A DNA stretch of 64,000 bases. It comes from Pannonibacter sp. SL95 (GTDB taxonomy: Bacteria; Pseudomonadota; Alphaproteobacteria; Rhizobiales; Stappiaceae). The DNA lies in contig NZ_JAPPRC010000005.1 of the NCBI RefSeq assembly GCF_026672425.1, positions 186,001-250,000 on the forward strand, in the 5' to 3' direction. How positions within the stretch are numbered: the stretch's first letter is position 1; every line of letters starts with the position of its first letter. Shown here piece by piece: positions 1 to 8,333 of this stretch. Under the pieces are notes generated by a model. That model was not told the origin of the DNA, made no database searches, and saw nothing but the letters and a program-made list of their open reading frames with translations. The position numbers and the translations under genes are program-made.

Positions 1-135
1 AGAATGGGCGACGCCGCTCTGGTCGGTCTCCGGAGCGACAACCCAGACGTCATCCGAGAGTTCGCGGGCGATGCGCTCCAGCACCCGGATACCTTCGGAG
101 TGGATGCCGTCGTCGTTGGTGATGAGAATGCGCAT
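1..135 (-). CDS. surE: 5'/3'-nucleotidase SurE, N-terminal part (runs off window)
   Basis: Only the first 45 codons are in the window; the gene continues beyond base 1. The N-terminus reads [15 protein letters not shown], the SurE signature in which the tandem Asp residues bind the catalytic divalent metal. SurE dephosphorylates nucleoside monophosphates and helps stationary-phase survival. Its ATG lies 2 bases downstream of the serS stop on the same strand, so the two genes are almost certainly cotranscribed and probably translationally coupled. The serS-surE pairing is common in alphaproteobacteria. Confidence 0.9.
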   Translation of the reverse strand, partial: MRILITNDDGIHSEGIRVLERIARELSDDVWVVAPETDQSGVAHS

Positions 136-137
136 GG

Positions 138-1610
138 TCAGCCGATCCGCTCCAGTCCGCCCATGTAGGGACGCAGCACTTCAGGCACGGTGATCGAGCC
201 GTCACTGTTCTGGTAGTTTTCCATGACGGCAATCATGGCGCGTCCAACGGCAACGCCGGACCCGTTCAGCGTGTGGACATGGCGCAGGCCCTTGGCGTCC
301 GCAGGCCGGTAGCGCGCGTTCATGCGCCGGGCCTGGAAGTCGCCGCAGACCGAGCAGGACGAGATTTCGCGGAACGTATCCTGTCCGGGCAGCCAGACCT
401 CGATGTCATAAGTCTTCTGCGAGCCGAAGCCCATGTCGCCGGTGCAGAGCGTCATGACGCGGTAGTGGAGGCCAAGCTTCTGCAGCACGGCCTCGGCACA
501 GCCGAGCATGCGCTCCAGCTCGGCGGCGGAGTCTTCCGGACGGGTGACCGAAACCAGCTCGCATTTCTGGAACTGATGCTGGCGCAGCATGCCGCGCGTG
601 TCGCGGCCGGCGGAGCCTGCTTCCGAGCGGAAGCAATGGGTCAGCGCCGTCACGCGCAGCGGCAGGGCCTCCTCGCCGAGGATCTCGTCCGCGACCATGT
701 TGGTCAGCGGCACTTCGGCGGTCGGGATCATAAACAGCTTTAGATGCTCTGATTTCTCTTTATTGTATATATCTCGCCATTTGCCCTCTAAATGCTTAAA
801 TATGCTGTCTTGATATTCAAGAAGATCATTGTCGGATACGCTCACGCCATACTTGTTTTTGGCGAGGTCAATAAATTCAATTTTTGCCTGCAAGAGCATT
901 TGTTCGAAGATATCATCAGCATCTACGTCGCTTCGTGAGGTCTTGAACAAATCCTCCTCGAACTTCGGCAGCTGGCCGGTGCCGTAGAGTGCCGTGCCGC
1001 TCACCAGAAGCGGCGGCGACACTTCCATGTAGCCGTGTTCGGTGGTGTGCAGGTCGATCATGAACTGGCCGAGCGCCCGCTCAAGCCGGGCCAGCTGGCC
1101 CTTGAGCAGGACGAATCGCGAGCCGGACAGCTTGGCAGCGGTGGCAAAATCCATCGTGCCGAGTGCCTCGCCGAGCTCGAAATGCTCCTTCGGCTTGTTG
1201 ATGAAGGGGAGCTGCGGCTTGTCGCCATGCACATGGTGCACGACGTTGCCGGTCTCATCAGTCCCATCCGGCACATCGGCGAGCGGCATGTTCGGAATGA
1301 CGCAGAGGGCCTGGTCGAGAGCGTCGTTGAGGCGGCGCTCCTCTTCCTCCCCCTCCTGGATCATCGACTTGATCTTGGCGACTTCGTCGATCAGAGCCTG
1401 GGCCGCGGCCTCGTCCTTCATCGCCTTGGCCTTGCCGATCTCCTTGGAGGCGGCATTGCGGCGCTCCTGCGCGTCCTGCAGGCGCGCGATGTGGGCGCGG
1501 CGCACGTCATCAAGAGCGATGAGGCGGGCGGAGGCGGGCTCGGCACCCCGGCGGGCGAGAGCGGCGTCGAAGGCTTGCGGGTTTTCCCGGATCCACTTGA
1601 TGTCGAACAT
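138..1610 (-). CDS. serS: Seryl-tRNA synthetase with an unusual internal insertion
   Basis: Charges tRNA-Ser (and tRNA-Sec where present) in the cytosol. I chose the ATG at 1610 ([10 protein letters not shown]), the canonical start; an upstream in-frame ATG would add six residues. The N-terminal coiled-coil arm (about residues 30-110) and class II motifs are visible: motif 2 around [14 protein letters not shown] and motif 3 around GVAVGRAM. The protein is 490 aa, whereas bacterial SerRS is usually about 425-430. The excess is one block at about residues 220-290, between KFEEDLFKT and [10 protein letters not shown], where most relatives have only 7-15 residues. The DNA of that block (about 731-960) is 39% GC by my count, against roughly 65% around it. 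The reading frame is intact and all catalytic motifs are present, so the enzyme should be active. Confidence 0.95.
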   Translation of the reverse strand: MFDIKWIRENPQAFDAALARRGAEPASARLIALDDVRRAHIARLQDAQERRNAASKEIGKAKAMKDEAAAQALIDEVAKIKSMIQEGEEEERRLNDALDQALCVIPNMPLADVPDGTDETGNVVHHVHGDKPQLPFINKPKEHFELGEALGTMDFATAAKLSGSRFVLLKGQLARLERALGQFMIDLHTTEHGYMEVSPPLLVSGTALYGTGQLPKFEEDLFKTSRSDVDADDIFEQMLLQAKIEFIDLAKNKYGVSVSDNDLLEYQDSIFKHLEGKWRDIYNKEKSEHLKLFMIPTAEVPLTNMVADEILGEEALPLRVTALTHCFRSEAGSAGRDTRGMLRQHQFQKCELVSVTRPEDSAAELERMLGCAEAVLQKLGLHYRVMTLCTGDMGFGSQKTYDIEVWLPGQDTFREISSCSVCGDFQARRMNARYRPADAKGLRHVHTLNGSGVAVGRAMIAVMENYQNSDGSITVPEVLRPYMGGLERIG

Positions 1611-1682
1611 TTGGGCTTCCGATTGCAATGGGGCACGCGCCGCGCGCCCGATCGCCGCCGGTTCAAGCGAGGCGCTGACTGG

Positions 1683-2468
1683 TCAGGCCGCCTCTTCCTT
1701 TTCCCGTTCAGCGCGCTGGCGCTCGATCAACCGTACCGAAACGATGGAGACTTCGTAGAGAAGCAGCGTCGGCAGTGCAAGGCCGATCTGGCTGATCGGA
1801 TCCGGCGGCGTCAACACCGCCGCGACAATGAAGCCGATGACGATGGCGTATTTGCGCTTGTCCTTCAGCGACTGCGACGAGACGAGGCCCGCGCGGCCGA
1901 GAAGCGTGAGCACCACGGGCAGCTGGAACACCATTCCGAAGGCAAAGATCAGCACCATGATCAGGTCGAGATACTCGCTGACGCGGGCCAGATGCTGGAT
2001 CGCAACCTTGCCCTCGCCGCCGGTCTGCTCCATCGACAGGAAGAACCCCATCGCCATGGGCATGACGAAGAAATAGACCAGCGATGCGCCGAGCACGAAC
2101 AGGATCGGCGTGGCAGCAAGGAACGGAAGAAAGGCCTGACGCTCGTTCTTGTAGAGGCCCGGTGCGACGAACATGTAGACCTGTGACGCGACAACGGGAA
2201 ACGCCAGGAACAGGGCGCCGAACAGCGCCAGCTTCATCTGGGTGAAGAACCATTCCTGCGGCGCGGTGAAGATCATCTCGACCGGCTTGTCGGTGCCGAC
2301 CGCCTGCAGGTAGGGCACCGTCAGGATGTTGTAGATGTCGGTGGCGAAATAGAAGCAGACGATGAACATCAGGATGATCGCGATCACCGACTTCAGCAGC
2401 CGGGAGCGCAGTTCGATCAGATGCTCGATGAGCGGTGCCTTGCTGGCCTCGATGTCGTCCTGGCTCAT
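1683..2468 (-). CDS. tatC: Twin-arginine translocase subunit TatC
   Basis: Integral inner-membrane receptor of the Tat pathway, which exports folded proteins with twin-arginine signals. The 261-aa protein starts with the acidic stretch and the conserved segment [12 protein letters not shown], shows about six hydrophobic helices, and carries the family region QPVEM...[16 protein letters not shown] around the first periplasmic loop. The length is normal for the family. Its ATG overlaps the tatB stop by 4 bases (ATGA), indicating translational coupling in a tatA-tatB-tatC operon read on the minus strand, followed by serS. Confidence 0.97.
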   Translation of the reverse strand: MSQDDIEASKAPLIEHLIELRSRLLKSVIAIILMFIVCFYFATDIYNILTVPYLQAVGTDKPVEMIFTAPQEWFFTQMKLALFGALFLAFPVVASQVYMFVAPGLYKNERQAFLPFLAATPILFVLGASLVYFFVMPMAMGFFLSMEQTGGEGKVAIQHLARVSEYLDLIMVLIFAFGMVFQLPVVLTLLGRAGLVSSQSLKDKRKYAIVIGFIVAAVLTPPDPISQIGLALPTLLLYEVSIVSVRLIERQRAEREKEEAA

Positions 2469-2974
2469 GGCCTCGTCTCGTTGCCCTGAATGGCGTCTGG
2501 ATGGGGGCCGGAGGCGGCGCTGGACGCTTCTGCCGGCTGGAGGGGGGCCGATGTGACAGCTTCTGGTGTGACAGCTTCTGGCGCAGACGGCCCGGATACG
2601 GGCGTCTGCGGTGCGGCCGTCGTCTGAGCGGGGGCAGGACTAGCGGCAGATGCTGCTGCTGCCTCACCTGCAACAGCCGTGGTCGCGGCTGTCAGCGGCT
2701 GGGTGATGGACTTCTTCAGATCGCCGAGCGGGTCGAAATTCTGGATGCCGCGGGCTGCCTCCTCGGCCGACTTCTTCATGTCAAGAATGTCGGCCTCGCG
2801 CTCGGCTTCCTTGAGCGCGTCGTTGAAGGTGGACTGAAATTCATTCGCCATGCGGCGCATCTTGCCCACGGTCTGGCCGAATGCACGCAGCATTCGCGGC
2901 AGATCCTTGGGGCCCACCACGATGATGGCCACGACGGCAATCACCAGCAGTTCCGTCCATCCAACATCAAACAT
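2465..2974 (-). CDS. tatB: Twin-arginine translocase subunit TatB
   Basis: Partner of TatC in the Tat receptor complex. The 169-aa protein has one N-terminal membrane helix (about residues 4-22) followed by the hinge [14 protein letters not shown], where the Gly-Pro and the longer amphipathic helix distinguish TatB from TatA. The C-terminal half (from about residue 95) is a low-complexity Ala/Pro/Ser tail, as often seen in alphaproteobacterial TatB. It sits between tatA and tatC in the usual order. Confidence 0.95.
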   Translation of the reverse strand: MFDVGWTELLVIAVVAIIVVGPKDLPRMLRAFGQTVGKMRRMANEFQSTFNDALKEAEREADILDMKKSAEEAARGIQNFDPLGDLKKSITQPLTAATTAVAGEAAAASAASPAPAQTTAAPQTPVSGPSAPEAVTPEAVTSAPLQPAEASSAASGPHPDAIQGNETRP

Positions 2975-3115
2975 CGACGCCCGCCAGTTTTAGCGCACCT
3001 TCGGCAAAACGGAGCCGCCGAACGCGTTCCATCTCTTTGTCTTCACACAAGCCCGGGCGCGAACCTGTTCCAGCTCTTGCTGAAATTGCGCTCGCCAAGC
3101 CGCGCCCCGACCAGA

Positions 3116-3376
3116 TCAGTTCGTGCGGGACTGGTCCTGGGTCTTTTCAGCAGCAACCGGAGCTGCCGGCTGATGATCGATGGTCTTGGGGGCCTGCGGC
3201 GCCTGGGCGGCCGGCGTTTCCGCGCTTGCGCTGGCGGTGTCGTCTTCGGCCATGCCCTTCTTGAAGCTCTTGATGCCCTTCGCAACGTCGCCCATCAGGT
3301 CGGAAATCTTGCCCCGGCCAAACAGCAGGATGACGATCACCGCGATGATGAGAAGCTGCCAGATACCGATGCTCAT
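3116..3376 (-). CDS. tatA: Twin-arginine translocase subunit TatA
   Basis: Pore-forming component of the Tat translocase. I chose the ATG at 3376 ([20 protein letters not shown]); a start 15 bases upstream would add MGVEG. The 86-aa protein has the single N-terminal membrane helix, the [24 protein letters not shown] amphipathic region with the conserved Phe-Gly hinge, and a short Ala/Pro-rich tail. It is the first gene of the tatABC operon, with a 141-bp gap before tatB. Confidence 0.95.
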   Translation of the reverse strand: MSIGIWQLLIIAVIVILLFGRGKISDLMGDVAKGIKSFKKGMAEDDTASASAETPAAQAPQAPKTIDHQPAAPVAAEKTQDQSRTN

Positions 3377-3478
3377 TCCTTCAACTCCCACTCGTACCGG
3401 CAGGGCACCGGCGCGCCACTATTACAAAATCACCCTGGGCTCGCAACCGGCCAAGGCCCTTGCCTGTCATTCCCTTAT

Positions 3479-4642
3479 CTAGTGATCCGAAGACGACTTG
3501 GCAAAGACTAGTACATCTCTTTTATCAAGTTCGATGCCGACATCCATGCCCGGCACCGCCTGGACACCCGGCCGAAGCCGGGCCTGGAGCGGACGGTCCG
3601 ATCCCGGAAACGCAAGTTGCACGAGGTCAACGGTGCCGATGAACCGGCGCGACAGCACACGGGCCGGCAGCCCCTGCCCGGCCGGCAGCAGCTGAATTCC
3701 GTCCGGCCGAAGGCAGACATGCACCGACTGGCCATCGAGATCCTTTGCCACCGGCGCGAACGGGACAAGCCCCAGCGGACAGTCGACCCGGTCGCCCCGC
3801 ACCACGCCATCGAACTCGTTCACCTCGGTAAAGAAGCGCGCTGCAAACGGGTCGACCGGCCGCAGATAGAGTTCTTCCGCCGTGCCGTGCTGCACCAGCC
3901 GGCCGGCGCGCATCAGGGCGATTCGGTCACCCATGCGCATGGCCTCTTCCGGATCATGGGTGACCATCACGCAAGTGGCGCGGGTCTCGCGCAGGATCGC
4001 GAGGGTTTCCTCGCGCACATCATCGCGCAGACGCCGGTCCAGACCCGAAAAAGGTTCGTCCATCAGGAGGATGCCCGGGCGCGGCGCAATCGCGCGGGCG
4101 AGCGCCACACGCTGCTGCTCTCCGCCCGACAGGGCATGAGGATAGTCATCGGCATAGCTGCCGAGCCCGACACGCTTCAGCATCTGGTCCGCCACATCAC
4201 GGGCGGCGGCGCGGGTCAGCCGCGTCAGACCGAACATCACGTTCTCGCGGTTGGTCAGATGCGGAAACAGGGCGTAGTCCTGGAACATCAGACCAACGCC
4301 GCGAGCCTCGGGCGGAAGCACACGGCTTGGGCCAGCCACTTCCTCGCCGTTGATGAGCACGCGCCCGGAGGTCTGGGTTTCAACGCCGGCGGCAATGCGC
4401 ATCAATGTCGTCTTGCCGCAGCCGGAATGGCCGAGCAGACAGAGGATCTCGCCCGGTTCAATGCTGAGCGAAACATCATGCAGCGTCTGCGACGCGCCAT
4501 AGGCGTGGCGGATATTCTCGAACGCCAGTCCGGAGGCGAAGGTGGTGCCAGCGGTGCCGCGCGTGCCCCAGCCTGCGGTACCGCTCTGGGCCGGACGGGA
4601 TTGACCGGGACGGGTTGCTGTCGCCCGTGGGTGGGATGTCAC
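3479..4642 (-). CDS. ABC transporter ATP-binding protein, iron/spermidine (FbpC-like) type
   Basis: Cytoplasmic ATPase of an importer, 387 aa. The Walker A is GHSGCGKTT, the Q-loop is in FQDYALFPHL, the signature is LSGGEQQR, Walker B is ILLMDEP and the H-loop VTHD. A C-terminal regulatory TOBE-like domain follows from about residue 270, the arrangement of FbpC/PotA ATPases. The first 40 residues are a low-complexity Thr/Arg/Gly extension. No permease or binding protein lies nearby, so the substrate (ferric iron, polyamine or other) cannot be told. Its ATG overlaps the scpB stop by 4 bases, so it is coupled to the scp genes although it interrupts the usual scpB-tatA adjacency. Confidence 0.85.
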   Translation of the reverse strand: MTSHPRATATRPGQSRPAQSGTAGWGTRGTAGTTFASGLAFENIRHAYGASQTLHDVSLSIEPGEILCLLGHSGCGKTTLMRIAAGVETQTSGRVLINGEEVAGPSRVLPPEARGVGLMFQDYALFPHLTNRENVMFGLTRLTRAAARDVADQMLKRVGLGSYADDYPHALSGGEQQRVALARAIAPRPGILLMDEPFSGLDRRLRDDVREETLAILRETRATCVMVTHDPEEAMRMGDRIALMRAGRLVQHGTAEELYLRPVDPFAARFFTEVNEFDGVVRGDRVDCPLGLVPFAPVAKDLDGQSVHVCLRPDGIQLLPAGQGLPARVLSRRFIGTVDLVQLAFPGSDRPLQARLRPGVQAVPGMDVGIELDKRDVLVFAKSSSDH

Positions 4643-5307
4643 TGCGCCTCGTCCTCTTCTGCGTCAGGGCCAAGGTCTTCATAGTCAAACAGCTCGCCCT
4701 CCTCCAGCGGATCTTCGTCGGGGGCGAGAATGTCGGAATCATTGGGCAGCGGCACGTGGAAGCTCGCCGGGATGGCGCTGTCGAGCAGCCCTGCCCCCTT
4801 CAGCTCTTCAAGGCCCGGCAGGTCGGCGATGAGATCCAGACCGAAATGATCAAGGAAGCTTTCCGTTGTGCCATAGGTCACGGGGCGGCCCGGCGTGCGG
4901 CGGCGGCCGCGCATGCGGATCCAGCCGGTTTCCAAGAGCACGTCGAGCGTGCCCTTGTTGGTGGAGACGCCGCGGATTTCCTCGATCTCGGCGCGGGTCA
5001 CCGGCTGATGATAGGCGATGATCGCCAGCGTTTCGAGCGCGGCGCGCGACAGCTTGCGCTGCTCGACAGCCTCGCGCTGCAACAGATAGGCAAGGTCCGG
5101 CGCGGTGCGGAAGGCCCATTTGCCCGCAACCGGCACGAGATTGACACCGCGCGTGGCGTATTGCCGCTCCAGCTCGTCAATGAGACCGGCCACATCGGTA
5201 CCGATGGGAAGCCGGGCGGCGATGTCCTCCACTGACAGGGGATCGGCAGAGGCAAACAGCATTGCCTCGACCATGCGCAGCCCGTCGAGATCCAGTTCAG
5301 CCGCCAT
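4639..5307 (-). CDS. scpB: Segregation and condensation protein B (ScpB)
   Basis: Winged-helix kleisin-associated subunit of the Smc-ScpA-ScpB condensin, which compacts and segregates the chromosome. I chose the ATG at 5307 (MAAELDLDGLRMVEAMLFAS), which fits ScpB starts; the open frame continues 51 codons further upstream into scpA without family resemblance. The 222-aa protein contains the family core ETLAIIAYHQPVTRAEIEEIRGV and ends in an acidic tail. It overlaps the end of scpA by 11 bases. Confidence 0.95.
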   Translation of the reverse strand: MAAELDLDGLRMVEAMLFASADPLSVEDIAARLPIGTDVAGLIDELERQYATRGVNLVPVAGKWAFRTAPDLAYLLQREAVEQRKLSRAALETLAIIAYHQPVTRAEIEEIRGVSTNKGTLDVLLETGWIRMRGRRRTPGRPVTYGTTESFLDHFGLDLIADLPGLEELKGAGLLDSAIPASFHVPLPNDSDILAPDEDPLEEGELFDYEDLGPDAEEDEAQ

Positions 5308-6100
5308 CGCGGGCCTCCTGCCGTCGGCGCAGATAGATCGGCGCGAAAGGATCGCTCTGGCGCAGTTCAAGCTGGCCTTCGCGCACCATTTCAAGGCTGG
5401 CCGAGAAGGTGGAGGCCAGCACGGTGGCCCGTTCGCTCTCGTCCACGAGATAGTCGACAAGATAGCTGTTGATCGGCGCCCAGTCGGCCATGCGGCCGAC
5501 GAGACGCGACAACAGGTCCCGTGCCTCCTGCAACGACCAGACCGTGCGCAGGCGCACCCGGACGCTGGTCACCGACTGGCGTTGTCGCTGGGCAGCATAG
5601 GCAGTCAGGAGATCATAGATCGTGGCGCTCCAGACGCTCCTGCGCTGGACGGAGAGCGCCTGCGGCGCGCCGCGGGCGAACACGTCCCGGCCGAGCCGGT
5701 TGCGCTGCATCAAGGCCTCGGCGGCCTTGCGCATCGCCTCCAGCCGCTGCAGGCGGAAGGCAAGCGCGGCGGCCAGTTCCTCACCCGTCGGCTCGTCCTC
5801 GTCCTTCTGCTCCGGGATCAGCAGCCGGCTCTTGAGGTAGGCAAGCCAGGCAGCCATGACGAGATAGTCCGCCGCCAGCTCGAGGCGCATCAGGCGGGCA
5901 TCGGAAACAAAGGCGAGATACTGCTCGACCAGGGCGAGGATCGAGATGCGGGTCAGGTCGACCTTCTGGCTGCGCGCAAGCGTCAGCAGAAGGTCGAGCG
6001 GGCCTTCAAACCCGTCCACATCGACGACAAGCTGCGGGTCATCGCTCGCCCGTTCGGACGGCGGCTGATCCTCGAGAAAGTCGGTCTGGACGGGAGCCAT
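5297..6100 (-). CDS. scpA: Segregation and condensation protein A (ScpA)
   Basis: Kleisin bridge of the bacterial Smc condensin. The 267-aa protein carries the hallmark FEGPLDLLLTLARSQKVDL near residue 31 and the downstream AAWLAYLKSRLLIP helix. The length is typical. It lies 2 bases after nagZ and overlaps scpB, which is the standard nagZ-scpA-scpB arrangement of Rhizobiales. Confidence 0.95.
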   Translation of the reverse strand: MAPVQTDFLEDQPPSERASDDPQLVVDVDGFEGPLDLLLTLARSQKVDLTRISILALVEQYLAFVSDARLMRLELAADYLVMAAWLAYLKSRLLIPEQKDEDEPTGEELAAALAFRLQRLEAMRKAAEALMQRNRLGRDVFARGAPQALSVQRRSVWSATIYDLLTAYAAQRQRQSVTSVRVRLRTVWSLQEARDLLSRLVGRMADWAPINSYLVDYLVDESERATVLASTFSASLEMVREGQLELRQSDPFAPIYLRRRQEARDGG

Positions 6101-6102
6101 GA

Positions 6103-7128
6103 TCAGGCGGTCACCTCGACACGGGCCATGAGCGCATCGAATTCCGCCCGGGCCACTGCACGGTCGAAGCCGGGTGCCGGATCCTTGCGCAGCGCGAGAC
6201 CAGCCAGGCAGCGCTCCAGCGCCCGGCCCGAAAGTTCAGGCGTGGCGGCGGCCACCTGGCGCATTTCGTCCATGTCGCCGTTGCAGTGAAGGACGAGATC
6301 AACGCCGGCAGCGTGGGTCTTTTCCGCCCGTTCGCCCAGGCTGCCGCCAAGGGCCTGCATCGACAGGTCATCGGACATCAGCGCGCCGTCGAAGCCGATC
6401 TCGCCGCGAATGATGCGCTCCACGATGAGGGCGGACTGGGTGGCCGGGGCCGACGGGTCGATGGCCTCATAGAGCAGATGCGCCGTCATGCCGAACGGAG
6501 CCTTGCTGTAGGCGCGGAAGGGCGCGACGTCGCGGGCCAGGATGTCCTCAAGCGGCGCGGTAATCCGGGGCAGATCGAGGTGGCTGTCGACCTGGGCCCG
6601 GCCATGCCCCGGGATGTGCTTCATGACCGGCAGGACGCCGCCCGCCAGAAGGCCTTCGGCGGCGGCCATCCCGAGGGCGGCAACCATCTCCGGGTCCGGA
6701 CCGTAGGAGCGGTTGCCGATGGCGGCGACCGTTTCCGGGTAGAGCACATCCAGCACCGGCAGGCAGTCCATGGTGATGCCGATGGCCAGGAGATCAGCGG
6801 CAATGAGGCGCGCGCCGAGGAAAGCAGCGCGCAGGCCGGCAGCAGCGTCCAGCTCATAGAGCAGACCATAGCTGCGCCCGCTCGGATAGTTCGGCCACAG
6901 CGGCGGCTTCAGCCGCATCACCCGTCCACCTTCCTGGTCGATCAGCACCGGTGCATCCGGACGACCGACGACGGAACGGAAGTCGGCGCTCAGCGCGGCA
7001 ATCTGCTCGGGGGACTGGCAGTTGCGGCCGAACAGGATCAGTCCGAACGGATCTTCTGCGCGGAAGAAGGCGCGCTCGTCGTCTGTCAGTTCCAGCCCGG
7101 CGCAGCCGCTGATGAAAGCCTTGGTCAT
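6103..7128 (-). CDS. nagZ: Beta-N-acetylhexosaminidase NagZ (glycoside hydrolase family 3)
   Basis: Cytosolic enzyme that removes N-acetylglucosamine from anhydromuropeptides during peptidoglycan recycling. The 341-aa protein has IDQEGGRVMRL, the catalytic loop KHIPGHGRAQVDSH with the His/Asp dyad of NagZ, and the nucleophile Asp in MSDDLSMQAL. The length matches the family. It heads the nagZ-scpA-scpB string on the minus strand and is divergent from the esterase gene starting at 7255. Confidence 0.95.
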   Translation of the reverse strand: MTKAFISGCAGLELTDDERAFFRAEDPFGLILFGRNCQSPEQIAALSADFRSVVGRPDAPVLIDQEGGRVMRLKPPLWPNYPSGRSYGLLYELDAAAGLRAAFLGARLIAADLLAIGITMDCLPVLDVLYPETVAAIGNRSYGPDPEMVAALGMAAAEGLLAGGVLPVMKHIPGHGRAQVDSHLDLPRITAPLEDILARDVAPFRAYSKAPFGMTAHLLYEAIDPSAPATQSALIVERIIRGEIGFDGALMSDDLSMQALGGSLGERAEKTHAAGVDLVLHCNGDMDEMRQVAAATPELSGRALERCLAGLALRKDPAPGFDRAVARAEFDALMARVEVTA

Positions 7129-7254
7129 AACCTGCCCTTACGTCCTGTTCGCCCCCCGGTCAACCACCGGTCAAGACCCGGCTTTCAGCGCGATTGCCTT
7201 GGCGGAGGGGCGCATTCTAATGTCAGTCCAATGTGCCAACCACAGGACAGGACG

Positions 7255-8265
7255 ATGCGCAAGCGCCACGATATCCCAGCCGGAACGTTACACAGCCTCA
7301 CGGTGGAAAGCGATCTCATCGCCGCCAACCTTCTTGGCGATCCTGCCGCTAGGGAGACGGTGGTTTACGTTCCCCATGGCCACGACGGGGCCGGACTGCC
7401 ACTGCTGATGGATCTTGCCGGGTTCACCGGCTCCGGGCTCGGCCATGTGGCCTGGAAGAACTTCGGCGAGAACCTGCCGGAGCGACTCGACCGGCTGATT
7501 CACGAAGGCCAGTTGCCCCCGGTGGTGGTGGCCATGCCCGACGGCTTCACCCGCCTCGGCGGCAACCAGTATGTGGATTCCCTCGCCATCGGACAGTGGG
7601 GCCAGTATCTCACCGGTCCCGTTCTTGCCGCCATCGAGAGCCGGTTCGGCTGTGGCGGCAAGGGACGGCGCGGTGTGTTTGGCAAGTCGTCCGGCGGCTA
7701 TGGCGCGATCATCCATGCCATGCGCTATCCCGATGTCTGGTCGGCAGCGGCCTGCCATTCCGGCGACATGGGGTTCGAGCTCTGCTATCTGCCGGACATG
7801 CCGAATGTGCTGCGCGCGCTTGCTCGCAAGGACATGTCGATCGAGCGTTTCATTGCCGATTTCGAGGCAGGCCCGAAGTTTTCCGGCGGTGACATCCACG
7901 TGCTGATGACGCTGGCCATGGCGGCGACCTACGATCCGGACCCGTCCGCCTTCCTCGGAGTTCGTTTGCCGGTCGATCCGCAAACCTGCGAACTGATCCC
8001 CGAACGCTGGTCGGCCTGGGCGGCGCAGGATCCGCTGTCGCTGGCCCCTGGCCATCTGGATGCCTTGCGCCAGATGAAGGCGCTGTGGATCGATTGCGGC
8101 CGGGTCGACCAGTACAATCTGGTCTACGGCGCCCGGCGCCTCTCCCGCATCCTGACCGACGGCGGCGTGGCGCATGTCTATGAGGAGTTTGACGACAACC
8201 ACTCCTCGATCGACTACCGCCTCGATGGCAGCCTGCCGGTGCTCGTGAACGCGTTGAACGCTTAA
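7255..8265 (+). CDS. Putative esterase (esterase D / enterochelin-esterase-like alpha/beta hydrolase)
   Basis: A 336-aa cytosolic alpha/beta hydrolase. The nucleophile elbow is GKSSGG around residue 142, preceded by VVVAMPDG typical of the putative esterase family (Pfam PF00756 type), with a late His in DDNHSS as the likely catalytic His. I chose the ATG at 7255 with ACAGGA upstream; an in-frame ATG at 7231 would add eight residues. The substrate is unknown. It is the only plus-strand gene in the nagZ-SPOR interval and ends in a bidirectional terminator shared with the SPOR gene. Confidence 0.8.
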   Translation: MRKRHDIPAGTLHSLTVESDLIAANLLGDPAARETVVYVPHGHDGAGLPLLMDLAGFTGSGLGHVAWKNFGENLPERLDRLIHEGQLPPVVVAMPDGFTRLGGNQYVDSLAIGQWGQYLTGPVLAAIESRFGCGGKGRRGVFGKSSGGYGAIIHAMRYPDVWSAAACHSGDMGFELCYLPDMPNVLRALARKDMSIERFIADFEAGPKFSGGDIHVLMTLAMAATYDPDPSAFLGVRLPVDPQTCELIPERWSAWAAQDPLSLAPGHLDALRQMKALWIDCGRVDQYNLVYGARRLSRILTDGGVAHVYEEFDDNHSSIDYRLDGSLPVLVNALNA

Positions 8266-8286
8266 GGCCAAGTGCCTGAAAACACG

Positions 8287-8316
8287 AACGGCGGGCCAAG
8301 ACCCGCCGTTGCGTCT
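8287..8316. terminator. Bidirectional intrinsic terminator
   Basis: A perfect 9-bp stem, AACGGCGGG (8287-8295) with CCCGCCGTT (8302-8310) and a 6-nt loop, lies between the convergent esterase and SPOR genes. A short T-rich stretch follows on the plus strand. Confidence 0.7.
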
Positions 8317-8333
8317 TTGAATGATTTGTGCGG

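Noticed and set aside
6286-7254. Long plus-strand open frame running into the esterase gene
   Set aside because: It is antisense to nagZ and shows no family resemblance before codon 7255; GC-rich DNA gives such open frames by chance.
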